DNA from: Shimia ponticola
GTDB taxonomy: Bacteria > Pseudomonadota > Alphaproteobacteria > Rhodobacterales > Rhodobacteraceae
Assembly (NCBI RefSeq): GCF_007995215.1
Contig: NZ_VCDK01000005.1
Coordinates: 186,001-250,000 of the forward strand
Length of the DNA stretch: 64,000 nucleotides
Reading direction: 5' to 3'
Shown here piece after piece: positions 16,776 to 25,282 of the stretch; position 1 is the stretch's first letter, and the number at the start of each line of letters is the position of its first letter. A program made the translations under genes and the position numbers. Below the pieces are notes generated by a model. It saw only the letters and a program-made list of their open reading frames with translations. It was not told the DNA's origin and searched no databases.

Positions 16776-16883
16776 TCCCGCCCACCTCCCTCTTCGGCTG
16801 CTTGCGCAGCCTGCGACCAGAGGGGGGGGCGCCGCCTGCGGCGGCGGGCCTCCGGCGGGAGTATTTTCAGAAACATAGAAGGA
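16776..16883 (+). repeat. Structured dispersed intergenic repeat, copy A
   Basis: 108-bp module. It begins with a pyrimidine-rich lead (TCCCGCCCACCTCCCTCTTC), then hairpin 1 (GGCTGC, TTGC, GCAGCC at 16796-16811), a G-run and a GC-rich hairpin (CGCCGC CT GCGGCG). It ends with GCCTCCGGCGG and the tail GAGTATTTT...AAACATAGAAGGA. The final AGAAGGA serves as ribosome-binding site for the methyltransferase gene that follows. Homologous copies lie at 60697-60892 and, in shortened form, at 50031-50106. Confidence 0.8.
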
Positions 16884-16890
16884 TATGGGC

Positions 16891-17775
16891 ATGGGTGAGA
16901 TCACCATCCTTGACGGCGGCATGGGGCAGGAACTGATCAAGCGGGCCGGTCAGGCGACGCCGCTTTGGTCGGTTCAGGCTTTGCTAGACGCGCCGGAACT
17001 GGTGCGTGCGGTGCATGACGATTTCTTTGCTGCCGGGGCCCAGGTTGCGACCGTGAACACCTATTCGGTGCGCCCGGACCGGTTGAGTCATCATGGGTTG
17101 GGAGATCAGTTCGCGGCTTTGCAGCAATTGGCATGCCGCATCGCGGTTGAGGCACGTGATGCGCATGGATCTGGGTTGGTGCTGGGCGGGATGGCCCCGC
17201 TTGGGTTTTCGTATAGGCCTGAACTGGCCCCGCCGCTGGAGCGGGCGGTCGAGGTGTTTTCACAAATGGCTGACCTGCAGGCTCCGTTTGTAGATGGATA
17301 CATTCTTGAGACGATGGGCTCTGTTGAGGAAGCGCGTGGCGCGGTCATGGGCTGCGCAACGCAAGGCAAGCCGGTCTGGCTGTCGGTCACCGTGTCTGAT
17401 GAGGATGGCACCCGGTTGAGATCAGGCGAGCCGCTGGTCGATGTCCTGCCGCTTTGTGAAGAGTTTGGCGTGGCGGTGCTGAGCCTGAATTGCTCATTTC
17501 CTGAAGCCATCACAGTCGGCGTGCCAGAGGTCGCCAGGAAAGGTTTTGCCATCGGTGCCTATGCCAATGGCTTTACCAAGATCGCCGACGGCTTTGACAA
17601 CGACAATGCGACGGTCGACATGCTGTCGGCGCGAACAGACCTTGGACCAGAGGCCTATCTAGAATTTGCAAAGCGCTGGGCGGATGCGGGGGCCACCGTG
17701 ATTGGTGGCTGCTGCGAGGTCGGGCCGGATCACATTCGCGCCTTGGCCCGGCATTTCAAAGGCACGCCGGTATGA
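16891..17775 (+). CDS. Betaine-homocysteine S-methyltransferase-like protein
   Basis: 294 residues from the ATG at 16891; the ATG at 16885 is only one base from AGAAGGA, so the second start fits better. It is a zinc-dependent homocysteine S-methyltransferase barrel: zinc cysteines C201 (LSLNCSFPEA) and C274/C275 (GGCCEVGP), and an N-terminal LDGGMGQEL loop that binds homocysteine. Flanked by two dimethylglycine-dehydrogenase-like genes, the natural donor is glycine betaine, giving methionine and dimethylglycine. S-methylmethionine or dimethylsulfoniopropionate cannot be excluded as donors from sequence. Confidence 0.85.
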   Translation: MGEITILDGGMGQELIKRAGQATPLWSVQALLDAPELVRAVHDDFFAAGAQVATVNTYSVRPDRLSHHGLGDQFAALQQLACRIAVEARDAHGSGLVLGGMAPLGFSYRPELAPPLERAVEVFSQMADLQAPFVDGYILETMGSVEEARGAVMGCATQGKPVWLSVTVSDEDGTRLRSGEPLVDVLPLCEEFGVAVLSLNCSFPEAITVGVPEVARKGFAIGAYANGFTKIADGFDNDNATVDMLSARTDLGPEAYLEFAKRWADAGATVIGGCCEVGPDHIRALARHFKGTPV

Positions 17776-18188
17776 CTTCAACCTATGCCCTGCCCGGCCG
17801 GATCGTGGCCCCTGCCTTTGCAGGGTATGTCGTCTTGGCAGTGGTGGGACATGGGTTGGTCGGCGTCGATCATATCTGGCCATTTGCGGCGCTGATGATG
17901 GTGCTGATGACGGTCACCTACCCGACCGAGGCACTGTTGAAACGCGAATACCTGCCGTTGGAACTGGGTCTGGCCCTGTTTCTATCGGCGGTTGCAGTGA
18001 TCGGGGCGGTGACATCGCCGCTTTTGATCATTGCAGCAATCGCAGCCCACGGGGTGCTTGATATCGTGAAATCGCGCGGATTGGGGGTGCCGTTTTTTCG
18101 GTCCTACCTGATCGGCTGCGCGGTGTTTGACTTTGGCTATGCCGCCATCCTTTTGGCGGTCTTTCTGCGCAACGGAGGTTTGGCATGA
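17772..18188 (+). CDS. Small integral membrane protein of the betaine operon
   Basis: 138 residues with four predicted membrane segments (about 10-30, 34-50, 66-95 and 112-132). Start overlaps the methyltransferase stop (ATGA) and its own stop overlaps the next start (ATGA at 18185), so it is translated in lockstep with the operon. No family recognised and no charged pocket motif stands out. Co-translation suggests a role in the same pathway, for instance transport or membrane attachment of the flavoproteins, but nothing in the sequence proves this. Confidence 0.75.
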   Translation: MTSTYALPGRIVAPAFAGYVVLAVVGHGLVGVDHIWPFAALMMVLMTVTYPTEALLKREYLPLELGLALFLSAVAVIGAVTSPLLIIAAIAAHGVLDIVKSRGLGVPFFRSYLIGCAVFDFGYAAILLAVFLRNGGLA

Positions 18189-20629
18189 CGGTTCCCAGCA
18201 ACGCGCGGGTCGTGATCATTGGTGGTGGTGTCATCGGCTGCTCAGTCGCCTATCACCTGACAAAGCTTGGCTGGAGCGATGTGGTCCTGCTGGAGCGCAA
18301 GGCGCTGACCAGCGGCACGACATGGCATGCGGCCGGTCTTATCGCACAGCTGCGCGCGACGCAGAACATGACGAAGCTCGCCAAATACTCGCAGGAACTG
18401 TACGGCGGATTGGAGGCCGAGACGGGTGTCGCCACCGGGTTCAAGCGCTGTGGGTCGATCACCGTTGCCCTGACCGAGGAACGCAAGGAAGAGATCTTCC
18501 GTCAGGCGGCGATGGCCCGCGCCTTTGGTGTTGAGGTCGAAGAGATCACGCCGGACGAGGTGAAGGCCAAATACGAACATCTAAACATCGACGGTGTGAC
18601 CGGCGGCGTCTGGTTGCCGCTGGATGGTCAGGGGGACCCGGCCAATATCGCGCTCGCCCTTGCCAAGGGTGCGCGGCAGCGGGGCGCAAAGGTGATCGAA
18701 CGCACCAAGGCGATGGGGGTGACCCGCGATGGGCGTCGGATCACCGCCGTGCAATGGGAAAACGAGGCCGGCGAAAGCGGGACCATCACCTGTGACCATG
18801 TCGTGAATTGTGGGGGCATGTGGGGCCGTGAAGTCGGTGAGATGCTGAACACCAGCATCCCACTGCATGCCTGCGAGCATTTCTACATTGTGTCCGAGGC
18901 CATTCAGGGCCTGACGCAGATGCCCGTGCTCCGGGTGCCGGATGAGCATGCCTATTACAAAGAAGACGCGGGCAAGATGCTGCTGGGGGCGTTTGAGCCG
19001 AATGCAAAGCCATGGGCGATGGACGGTATCCCCAAGGACTTTGAATTCGACCAGCTGCCGGAGGATTTCGACCACTTCGAGCCGATCCTTGAGGCGGCAT
19101 GTGAGCGGATGCCAATGCTGGCCGAGGCGGGCATTCACACGTTCTTCAACGGGCCGGAATCGTTCACGCCGGATGACGCCTATCATCTGGGCCTGTGCCC
19201 AGAGATGGACAACGTCTGGGTCGCTGCGGGCTTTAACTCGATCGGCATTCAGTCTGCCGGTGGCGCGGGTATGGCGCTAGCACAGTGGATGGAGGACGGG
19301 GCAAAGCCGTTTGATCTGGGCGATGTCGATATCGCGCGGATGCAGCCGTTTCAGTCGAACAAGACTTATCTCTACGAGCGGTCGAAAGAGACACTGGGCC
19401 TGCTCTATGCCGACCACTTCCCCTATCTGCAAAAAGCAACAGCGCGGGGCGTCCGGCGGACGCCGTTCCACAATCACCTGCTGAACCACGGTGCCGTGAT
19501 GGGCGAGCTTGCCGGTTGGGAGCGCGCCAACTGGTTCGCGCGCGGATCGCAAGAGGCAGAGTACCAGTATTCGTGGAAACGTCAGAACTTCTTTGAAAAC
19601 GTCGCCGAAGAGCACCGCGCCGTGCGCGAGAATGTGGCGATGTATGACATGTCGTCCTTTGGCAAGATCCGCGTCGAAGGGCCGGATGCGACCGCCTTCA
19701 TGAACTACATCGGTGGCGGGCAGTATGACGTGCCGGTGGGCAAGATCGTCTATACCCAGTTCCTGAATGCTCGCGGCGGTATCGAGGCGGATGTGACCGT
19801 GACCCGCCTGTCGGAGACAGCCTATCTGGTCGTGACCCCTGCCGCGACGCGTCTGGCGGATCAAACGTGGATGGAGCGGAACAAGGGTGATTTCCTTGTC
19901 GTGATCACCGATGTGACAGCGGGCGAAGGCGTACTGGCTGTGATGGGTCCGAACAGCCGCAAGCTGCTGCAGGCGGTGTCGCCCAACGATTTCTCAAACG
20001 AGGTGAACCCATTTGGCACAGCGCAAGAGATTGAGCTGGGCATGGGGCGCGCGCGTGTCCACCGCGTAACCTATGTGGGTGAATTGGGGTGGGAGGTTTA
20101 CGTGTCCTCTGACATGGCCGCCCACGCGTTCGAGACGCTTCTTGAGGCCGGTCAGGACATGGGGCTGAAGCTGGCCGGGATGCACATGATGGATACTTGC
20201 CGCATCGAGAAAGGCTTCCGTCACTTTGGCCATGACATCACGGCAGAGGATCACGTGCTGGAGGCGGGGCTTGGCTTTGCGGTGAAGACCGACAAGCCGG
20301 ACTTTATCGGGCGTGAGGCGGTTTTGCAGAAAAAGGAAACAGGGCTGAAGAACCGCATGGTGCAGTTCAAGCTGACCGACCCAGAGCCGCTTCTTTATCA
20401 CAACGAACCGATTGTACGGGATGGAGAGATCGTGGGCTATCTAGCCTCGGGGGCCTATGGTCACCATCTGGGCGGGGCCATGGGGCTGGGCTATGTGCCC
20501 TGCGCCGGGGAAACTGCCGCCGAGGTTCTGGCGTCGACCTATGAGATCGACGTAATGGGCACCCGCGTAAAGGCAGAGGCGTCATTGAAGCCAATGTATG
20601 ATCCGAAAGGAGAGCGGGCGAAGGTATAG
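18185..20629 (+). CDS. Dimethylglycine/sarcosine dehydrogenase-like flavoprotein B (DAO-GcvT fusion)
   Basis: 814 residues, same architecture as the protein at 14317. The Rossmann motif is VVIIGGGVIGCSVAYHL. H48 in GTTWHAAG is the presumed covalent FAD site, followed by LIAQLRATQNMTKLAKYS, which resembles characterised dimethylglycine dehydrogenases more closely than paralogue A does. C-terminal GcvT domain (GWERANWFARG, YVGELGWEVYV, DTCRIEKGFRHFGHD) binds tetrahydrofolate. It completes the proposed sequence betaine to dimethylglycine to sarcosine to glycine. Last gene of the operon; no strong terminator follows immediately. Confidence 0.9.
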   Translation: MTVPSNARVVIIGGGVIGCSVAYHLTKLGWSDVVLLERKALTSGTTWHAAGLIAQLRATQNMTKLAKYSQELYGGLEAETGVATGFKRCGSITVALTEERKEEIFRQAAMARAFGVEVEEITPDEVKAKYEHLNIDGVTGGVWLPLDGQGDPANIALALAKGARQRGAKVIERTKAMGVTRDGRRITAVQWENEAGESGTITCDHVVNCGGMWGREVGEMLNTSIPLHACEHFYIVSEAIQGLTQMPVLRVPDEHAYYKEDAGKMLLGAFEPNAKPWAMDGIPKDFEFDQLPEDFDHFEPILEAACERMPMLAEAGIHTFFNGPESFTPDDAYHLGLCPEMDNVWVAAGFNSIGIQSAGGAGMALAQWMEDGAKPFDLGDVDIARMQPFQSNKTYLYERSKETLGLLYADHFPYLQKATARGVRRTPFHNHLLNHGAVMGELAGWERANWFARGSQEAEYQYSWKRQNFFENVAEEHRAVRENVAMYDMSSFGKIRVEGPDATAFMNYIGGGQYDVPVGKIVYTQFLNARGGIEADVTVTRLSETAYLVVTPAATRLADQTWMERNKGDFLVVITDVTAGEGVLAVMGPNSRKLLQAVSPNDFSNEVNPFGTAQEIELGMGRARVHRVTYVGELGWEVYVSSDMAAHAFETLLEAGQDMGLKLAGMHMMDTCRIEKGFRHFGHDITAEDHVLEAGLGFAVKTDKPDFIGREAVLQKKETGLKNRMVQFKLTDPEPLLYHNEPIVRDGEIVGYLASGAYGHHLGGAMGLGYVPCAGETAAEVLASTYEIDVMGTRVKAEASLKPMYDPKGERAKV

Positions 20630-20920
20630 CGCGTTCGCAACGAGGACCGTCTGCCGCATTTGGATCTGATGTCGACAGCATCCTTTTGGTCTGCCGTGCC
20701 GGGTTGGCGCGGCTGGCTACTTTGCAATGTATGCCTCTTGAGTGCGTGTGCTGCCCCTTGTTGGAGGGGCCGCGACCTAGGTCGCGGCTCCGATCAGCCC
20801 ATTCCCAAACCCTGAGCTTACCCCACCGTTCGTAACACGTGCGGCTGAACCCATCTCCAATTTAGAATCGTGCATATTGCTGTCTGATAACGCTAGCAGC
20901 GTGTGCGTGTGCCGCTTCTT
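20630..20920. other. Intergenic region after the betaine operon
   Basis: No convincing gene. It holds a perfect 20-bp palindrome at 20769-20788 (GCCGCGACCTAGGTCGCGGC), preceded by a smaller GCCCCT/AGGGGC hairpin at about 20752-20769. Together they could end transcription from either side, though neither has a T-run. A 32-codon minus-strand ORF (20777-20875) ends inside the palindrome but lacks a ribosome-binding site. Confidence 0.5.
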
Positions 20921-20959
20921 ATTTTTTGCAAACTCGCCCCGTCAGCGTTTGCAAAAAAT
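20921..20959. promoter_or_regulatory. Perfect 13-bp inverted repeat in AT-rich leader
   Basis: ATTTTTTGCAAAC (20921-20933) and GTTTGCAAAAAAT (20947-20959) are separated by 13 bases. A weaker relative (TTTTTGCAA with TTGCCAAAAAA) lies at 21061-21087. Both precede the first RTX gene (21180) in a stretch that is visibly richer in A and T (20921-21100) than the rest of the window. Likely a protein-binding site; a bidirectional terminator is the alternative. Confidence 0.55.
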
Positions 20960-21179
20960 GACACCACGAAGTCAGACAATCTTAACATTGCAAGACTGCT
21001 GAGCTGCGAAATGAAGCAATATAAGTTTCTGTTTTTAAAGATTTATTTTTGCTTCTTGAATTTTTGCAACTGGGTATTTGCCAAAAAACGCACCTGATTT
21101 GCTTTCAGTTCTGCTGCGGTTTGCGCCTACGCTTTGAAGGCAGACACAATTCCGTCTCCAATTGGGTGGTGGCAAAGAA

Positions 21180-22451
21180 ATGCTTGAACTCCTGACAATA
21201 CTCACCGCGATGCTTGGCGCTGGCGCCATGATGTCCGGTGCAGAGGACGGCGATGATGAACCGAACAAATCAGACCGCGACGTCGCATTCGAAGCACTCG
21301 GCGAAGACGCACTGAACACGCTCTCTCTAGCAGACCTCATCCAAGATGATTTTGGAGGCGACCTTAATGGCAACGACCACGATGACGACCTCTTCGAAGT
21401 TTTTGAAAGCGGGCCGACAGACGGCTATGGCTCTGAAGACATCATCGAAGGGCCTTGGAGTGACGATCTCATCGGTCGCGCAAACGATGTACTTGAAGAA
21501 AGCCCCGCCTTCCAAGTCATCGACGGAACCGCACAAGAAATTGCCCTGAATGGTGGCGATGGGAACGACGACCTGATCGGTGGAGCAGGCGATGATCTGA
21601 TCGAGGGCGGCGCGGGTTTTGACGTCATTGATGGCGGCGACGGGAACGACACCATCACGGATACATTTGCTGAGGCAGTGGCTGACGCAGGGTTTAGAGC
21701 AGAGATTATAAACGGTGGTGCTGGCGACGATGTCATCACTGCAAATTCCGCCCTGTTGAATATTCACGGCGGTTCCGGCTCGGACGTTATTGAAGGGCGC
21801 GGTCGCGAAATCAACCTCGATGGCGGCGATGGCGACGACTTTGTCATTGGCGTCGGCTTCGGAGAGGAAACCGCAATTGCCGAGGGTGGCCAAGGCAACG
21901 ACTATGTCTTCATGCAAAACTCATCACCTGATGGTTTTGCGGTCAGCAATGGCGGAGCGGGAAATGACATTGTTGTCGGAGAAGTTCTCTCAACGATTAC
22001 CGGCGGTGAAGGGAACGACACGTTTATTGCCGCTGGAAATGCGCAAGACGGCGCGGAATTGAGTGATACACGCTCCGGTGGCACTTTTGTCTTTGATTAT
22101 GACCCAAGCGAGGATTTCATCTTTGTCGACATTGACAGCTTGAAAGTCTCCCTGGCAAACCAAGGGCTGTCTTTCGATCAAGACAACCTCATTAAGCGCG
22201 AAACTGTAATGAGTGACGGCACTGCCCTCACACGTATTGAATATGCAGATGAAAATGCTGCGGAAACAATTTCAATCGCATCTCTTATTGGAGTTTCCGC
22301 GGACGATTTTGATGTCAGCGACCTGATTATTGGTGAGCTGACCTATGACAATGGCGTCGCCCGGTTGGACACAATCGTATCGGGCGACGTTGCTAGCTGG
22401 TCCAGCAATACAGGCTGGCGACTTGATGGCGGTGTCCTCACCGGTGGCTAG
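21180..22451 (+). CDS. RTX-type calcium-binding protein 1
   Basis: 423 residues from the ATG at 21180; GTG codons 15-18 bases upstream are alternatives. It opens with a short hydrophobic stretch (LLTILTAMLGAGAMM) and an acidic segment. About residues 115-290 hold spaced nonapeptide repeats of the GGxGxDxxx type (LNGGDGNDDLIGGAGDDLI, IDGGDGNDTIT), which coil into a calcium-bound beta-roll. The C-terminal third is a non-repeat domain (FDYDPSEDFIFVDIDSL) common at the ends of RTX proteins. Secretion through a type I exporter is expected, but no exporter genes are in the window. No enzymatic domain recognised. Confidence 0.8.
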   Translation: MLELLTILTAMLGAGAMMSGAEDGDDEPNKSDRDVAFEALGEDALNTLSLADLIQDDFGGDLNGNDHDDDLFEVFESGPTDGYGSEDIIEGPWSDDLIGRANDVLEESPAFQVIDGTAQEIALNGGDGNDDLIGGAGDDLIEGGAGFDVIDGGDGNDTITDTFAEAVADAGFRAEIINGGAGDDVITANSALLNIHGGSGSDVIEGRGREINLDGGDGDDFVIGVGFGEETAIAEGGQGNDYVFMQNSSPDGFAVSNGGAGNDIVVGEVLSTITGGEGNDTFIAAGNAQDGAELSDTRSGGTFVFDYDPSEDFIFVDIDSLKVSLANQGLSFDQDNLIKRETVMSDGTALTRIEYADENAAETISIASLIGVSADDFDVSDLIIGELTYDNGVARLDTIVSGDVASWSSNTGWRLDGGVLTGG

Positions 22452-22584
22452 CGTCTCAATCTAACCCTTTTCTATCAGGCTGTCTCGACAACTGCGCCAG
22501 CATGGCTGGCAGGCGGCTCGATAGGTGTGTCTTCTCAAGTGATTGGTTTTTCGAGTTATTTTACAACCCGCAGGAGCATAACTC

Positions 22585-25134
22585 ATGCCACCTATTTTAG
22601 ATGAAGAAACCGTCGACTTCCTGCAAAACGCTGATCAGGTCAACCAGACTGGCAGCCACGGGGACCACCACGGGGGTGGTCACGGGGACCACCATGGGGG
22701 CCATCACGATGGCGGTCACGGAGACGAAACATTTCTGGTTTCGCACGACGGTGGTCAGAAACACACCTACGCAGGCGGCGGTGATGATATTATCGAAATG
22801 TATTTCGAACGCGTCTATGAGAACGTATTTGAACAAGGAAATCATGCTCGTGGCGACATAGCAAATGCCGCCCAGGCCGACGGATTCAGTGGATTGGAGC
22901 CCGGAGTTAGCGAGCTGAGATACAATCCAAACGACCGTCACAATCCCATCAACTTTGATTTCGGTTTCGACAGATTTATTTTTTCTGATACCGCAAACGT
23001 TGTTGGCACAACGACGGTCATTGGTCGATTTGAAGATTTTGATTTTTCACGCGACTTGCTCTTTCTCGACCCCAGCAACCTTACCGACATCGAATTCAAC
23101 CATCACATGCGTTCCGACAACGCATTGGATTTTTATAACTTGCCATCGAATGTTTCGGTTGTTCGGTTCAATGGCCAGTTCAACGATTATGATGATGATC
23201 CGCAGCTGTGGATCCGCATCGTTACCGGCGGTGGCGGTGTCATCTTTTATGCTTTGGAGGGCGCGCGCGTTGACATGAATGGCGACGGCCAGAGCAATCC
23301 TTTCCTGGGCAATGGGCCGGATTTCATTAACCAAGAAGCACATTTCCTTGCGCCGGGGTTTGTCTCTTACGAAGAGATCATGGCGTTGGAAGCCGTCGAC
23401 TTTGTCGACCCTATGAACTTTGTGCCCCAATGGTACGAGGATTTGTTCCCTGAACGAGACACCTATCAGGATGTCGATGCGCGGTACCAACAGGTCTATG
23501 ACAATGAAAAAATCATTCGTACGGACGCGGCCGAAGGTATCGCCGGTGGTTTGAACGACGACTGGATCGAAGCGCTTGGCGGAGATGATCACGTCTGGGG
23601 CGGCAGCGGTCACGACATGATCCTTGGCGGAGACGGTAACGATCACCTATGGGGCAACAGCGGTCGTGACACGATCGATGGTGGCGCTGAGAACGATGTG
23701 ATCCACGGCGGGCTCGGCAACGACAGCGTGTCCGGCGGCATGGGTGACGATAGCATCGACGGCGAGGATGGCGACGACCACATTGAAGGCAATGCAGGCA
23801 ACGATACCCTGACGGGCGGTGCAGGCAGCGATACATTCGCTTTTCAGAGCAGCGATACCGGGACCGACACAATCCTCGATTTCCAAATCAACTCTGACAT
23901 CCTGATGTTGGATGGTGCCGTCGTGGCGTGGGGTGATGAGACCGTGTTGGTATCAGGCGGCACAAACGGCGTCCCACTGTCGCTGACTTTGGGATCGCAG
24001 ACGGTGCTTCTCACTGGCGTGACGATGGAAGACTGGCTGCCAGCAGCACCGATGATCTCAATCACGGGAACCGACATCGTCGACGTTCTGATCGGTGGCG
24101 ACAACGCCGAGGAAATCCTTGGAAATGGCGGCGACGACATGATCCAAGGAGATGACGGCGATGACGCTCTCTCTGGCGGCGACGGAAACGACACCATTTA
24201 TGGTGGCGCAGGCAATGATACCATCGACGGCGGAGACGGCGATGACTTCCTCGAAGGCAATGGCGGGGAGAACTTGCTAACCGGGGGGCTGGGCAGTGAC
24301 ACATTCGCATTCTCAAGCCAGACCACCGGCACCCACACGATTACAGATTTCGAGATCGGCACGGACGTTCTGTTTTTTGACGGGCTGCAGGTCAAATGGG
24401 GCGATTACGCGATCACGACCTCTGGCGGTGGGAATGGCCAGGCTCTCAGCATCACGCTTGGGTCGCACACTGTTCTTCTGGAAGGCGTCGGGATTGGTGA
24501 CTGGCAACAAGTTCAACGTGTCCCTCGACCTGATCCGAAGCCAGTTCTGGAAGAGAAGCAGACCATCACCGGGACGGATGACGGCGAAATTTTGAAAGGT
24601 CACGCTGGTGCTGACACAATTCTCGGCCTTGGCGGAGATGACTTTGTCTATGGCCAGTCTGGCGGTGACACCGTTTACGGCGGTGCAGGTAATGACGTCC
24701 TAAGGGGCAACGGCGGTGACGACGAGCTGCGCGGTGGATCAGGCGACGATCGGCTGATTGGGCATTCAGGCGACGACGTCTTGATCGGTGGAACGGGCAA
24801 AGACGTGCTGTCCGGCGGCGACGGTGCTGATCGCTTCATATTCCGCGAATCCGATGTCGCCATCACGGCATGGACCGATGACAGCGCCATTGACATGATC
24901 CTTGATCTTGATCTTGCGGTCGACACAATCCGGCTGGATTTCGCAGACACCTCACAAAGCGTGGGAACGTATTTTGGAGTGTGGGCAAATCAGTCGATGG
25001 ACTACGAAGGGGAAACCTATGAAGGCGTCTTGATGCGCCTGAAAGGTGCCGACGGGATCGCGGATAATCAATTTATCTTCATCGCCGGCGACCATACCAA
25101 GACAGACCTCTTGGACATCGTTGAGATTGTTTGA
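22585..25134 (+). CDS. RTX-type calcium-binding protein 2 with His-rich N-terminus
   Basis: 849 residues, CAGGAG ahead of the ATG. Residues about 24-47 are an extreme His/Gly/Asp stretch (HGDHHGGGHGDHHGGHHDGG) likely to bind transition metals. Residues 50-320 form an unrecognised domain. Three blocks of GGxGxDxxx repeats follow (about 322-411, 492-571, 660-749). The first two are each followed by a duplicated module of about 80 residues (SDTFAFQSSDTGTDTILDF and SDTFAFSSQTTGTHTITDF, each with LGSxTVLLxGV), so block plus module was duplicated internally. The third block ends in a different C-terminal domain. Probably secreted by type I export; function unknown. Confidence 0.82.
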   Translation: MPPILDEETVDFLQNADQVNQTGSHGDHHGGGHGDHHGGHHDGGHGDETFLVSHDGGQKHTYAGGGDDIIEMYFERVYENVFEQGNHARGDIANAAQADGFSGLEPGVSELRYNPNDRHNPINFDFGFDRFIFSDTANVVGTTTVIGRFEDFDFSRDLLFLDPSNLTDIEFNHHMRSDNALDFYNLPSNVSVVRFNGQFNDYDDDPQLWIRIVTGGGGVIFYALEGARVDMNGDGQSNPFLGNGPDFINQEAHFLAPGFVSYEEIMALEAVDFVDPMNFVPQWYEDLFPERDTYQDVDARYQQVYDNEKIIRTDAAEGIAGGLNDDWIEALGGDDHVWGGSGHDMILGGDGNDHLWGNSGRDTIDGGAENDVIHGGLGNDSVSGGMGDDSIDGEDGDDHIEGNAGNDTLTGGAGSDTFAFQSSDTGTDTILDFQINSDILMLDGAVVAWGDETVLVSGGTNGVPLSLTLGSQTVLLTGVTMEDWLPAAPMISITGTDIVDVLIGGDNAEEILGNGGDDMIQGDDGDDALSGGDGNDTIYGGAGNDTIDGGDGDDFLEGNGGENLLTGGLGSDTFAFSSQTTGTHTITDFEIGTDVLFFDGLQVKWGDYAITTSGGGNGQALSITLGSHTVLLEGVGIGDWQQVQRVPRPDPKPVLEEKQTITGTDDGEILKGHAGADTILGLGGDDFVYGQSGGDTVYGGAGNDVLRGNGGDDELRGGSGDDRLIGHSGDDVLIGGTGKDVLSGGDGADRFIFRESDVAITAWTDDSAIDMILDLDLAVDTIRLDFADTSQSVGTYFGVWANQSMDYEGETYEGVLMRLKGADGIADNQFIFIAGDHTKTDLLDIVEIV

Positions 25135-25191
25135 ACCGTCAGGGCCGATTGAGTGACTGGCGTCCGCATGGGTCACTGGAATTGGCTTGAT

Positions 25192-25228
25192 AAAAAAGGT
25201 GGCGGATCTGCAATGCTGCGACCCGCCA
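25192..25228 (-). terminator. Terminator of RTX gene 3
   Basis: On the minus strand a hairpin closed by TGGCGG and CCGCCA (25200-25228, with further inner pairing GCA/TGC) is followed by CCTTTTTTATC. It lies 54 bp past the stop of the minus-strand RTX gene and between the convergent RTX genes. Confidence 0.7.
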
Positions 25229-25282
25229 ACAAAATTCGTCTGGTTCAATGAAAGCTTGCTGGTGCGCGCTTACGCCCGGCCC

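Noticed and set aside
20777-20875. 32-codon minus-strand ORF with a Gly-rich C-terminus ending in the 20-bp palindrome
   Set aside because: No ribosome-binding site and no family match; kept only as a remark. Conservation in relatives would be needed to revive it.
20903-21097. 64-codon plus-strand ORF in the AT-rich leader
   Set aside because: It runs through the inverted repeats, has no ribosome-binding site, and its composition follows the local AT-richness.
23550-24830. Short-period DNA repeats that at first resemble a CRISPR-like or satellite array
   Set aside because: The repeats keep a 27-base period in frame and encode GGxGxDxxx RTX nonapeptides; there are no conserved repeats separated by unique spacers.
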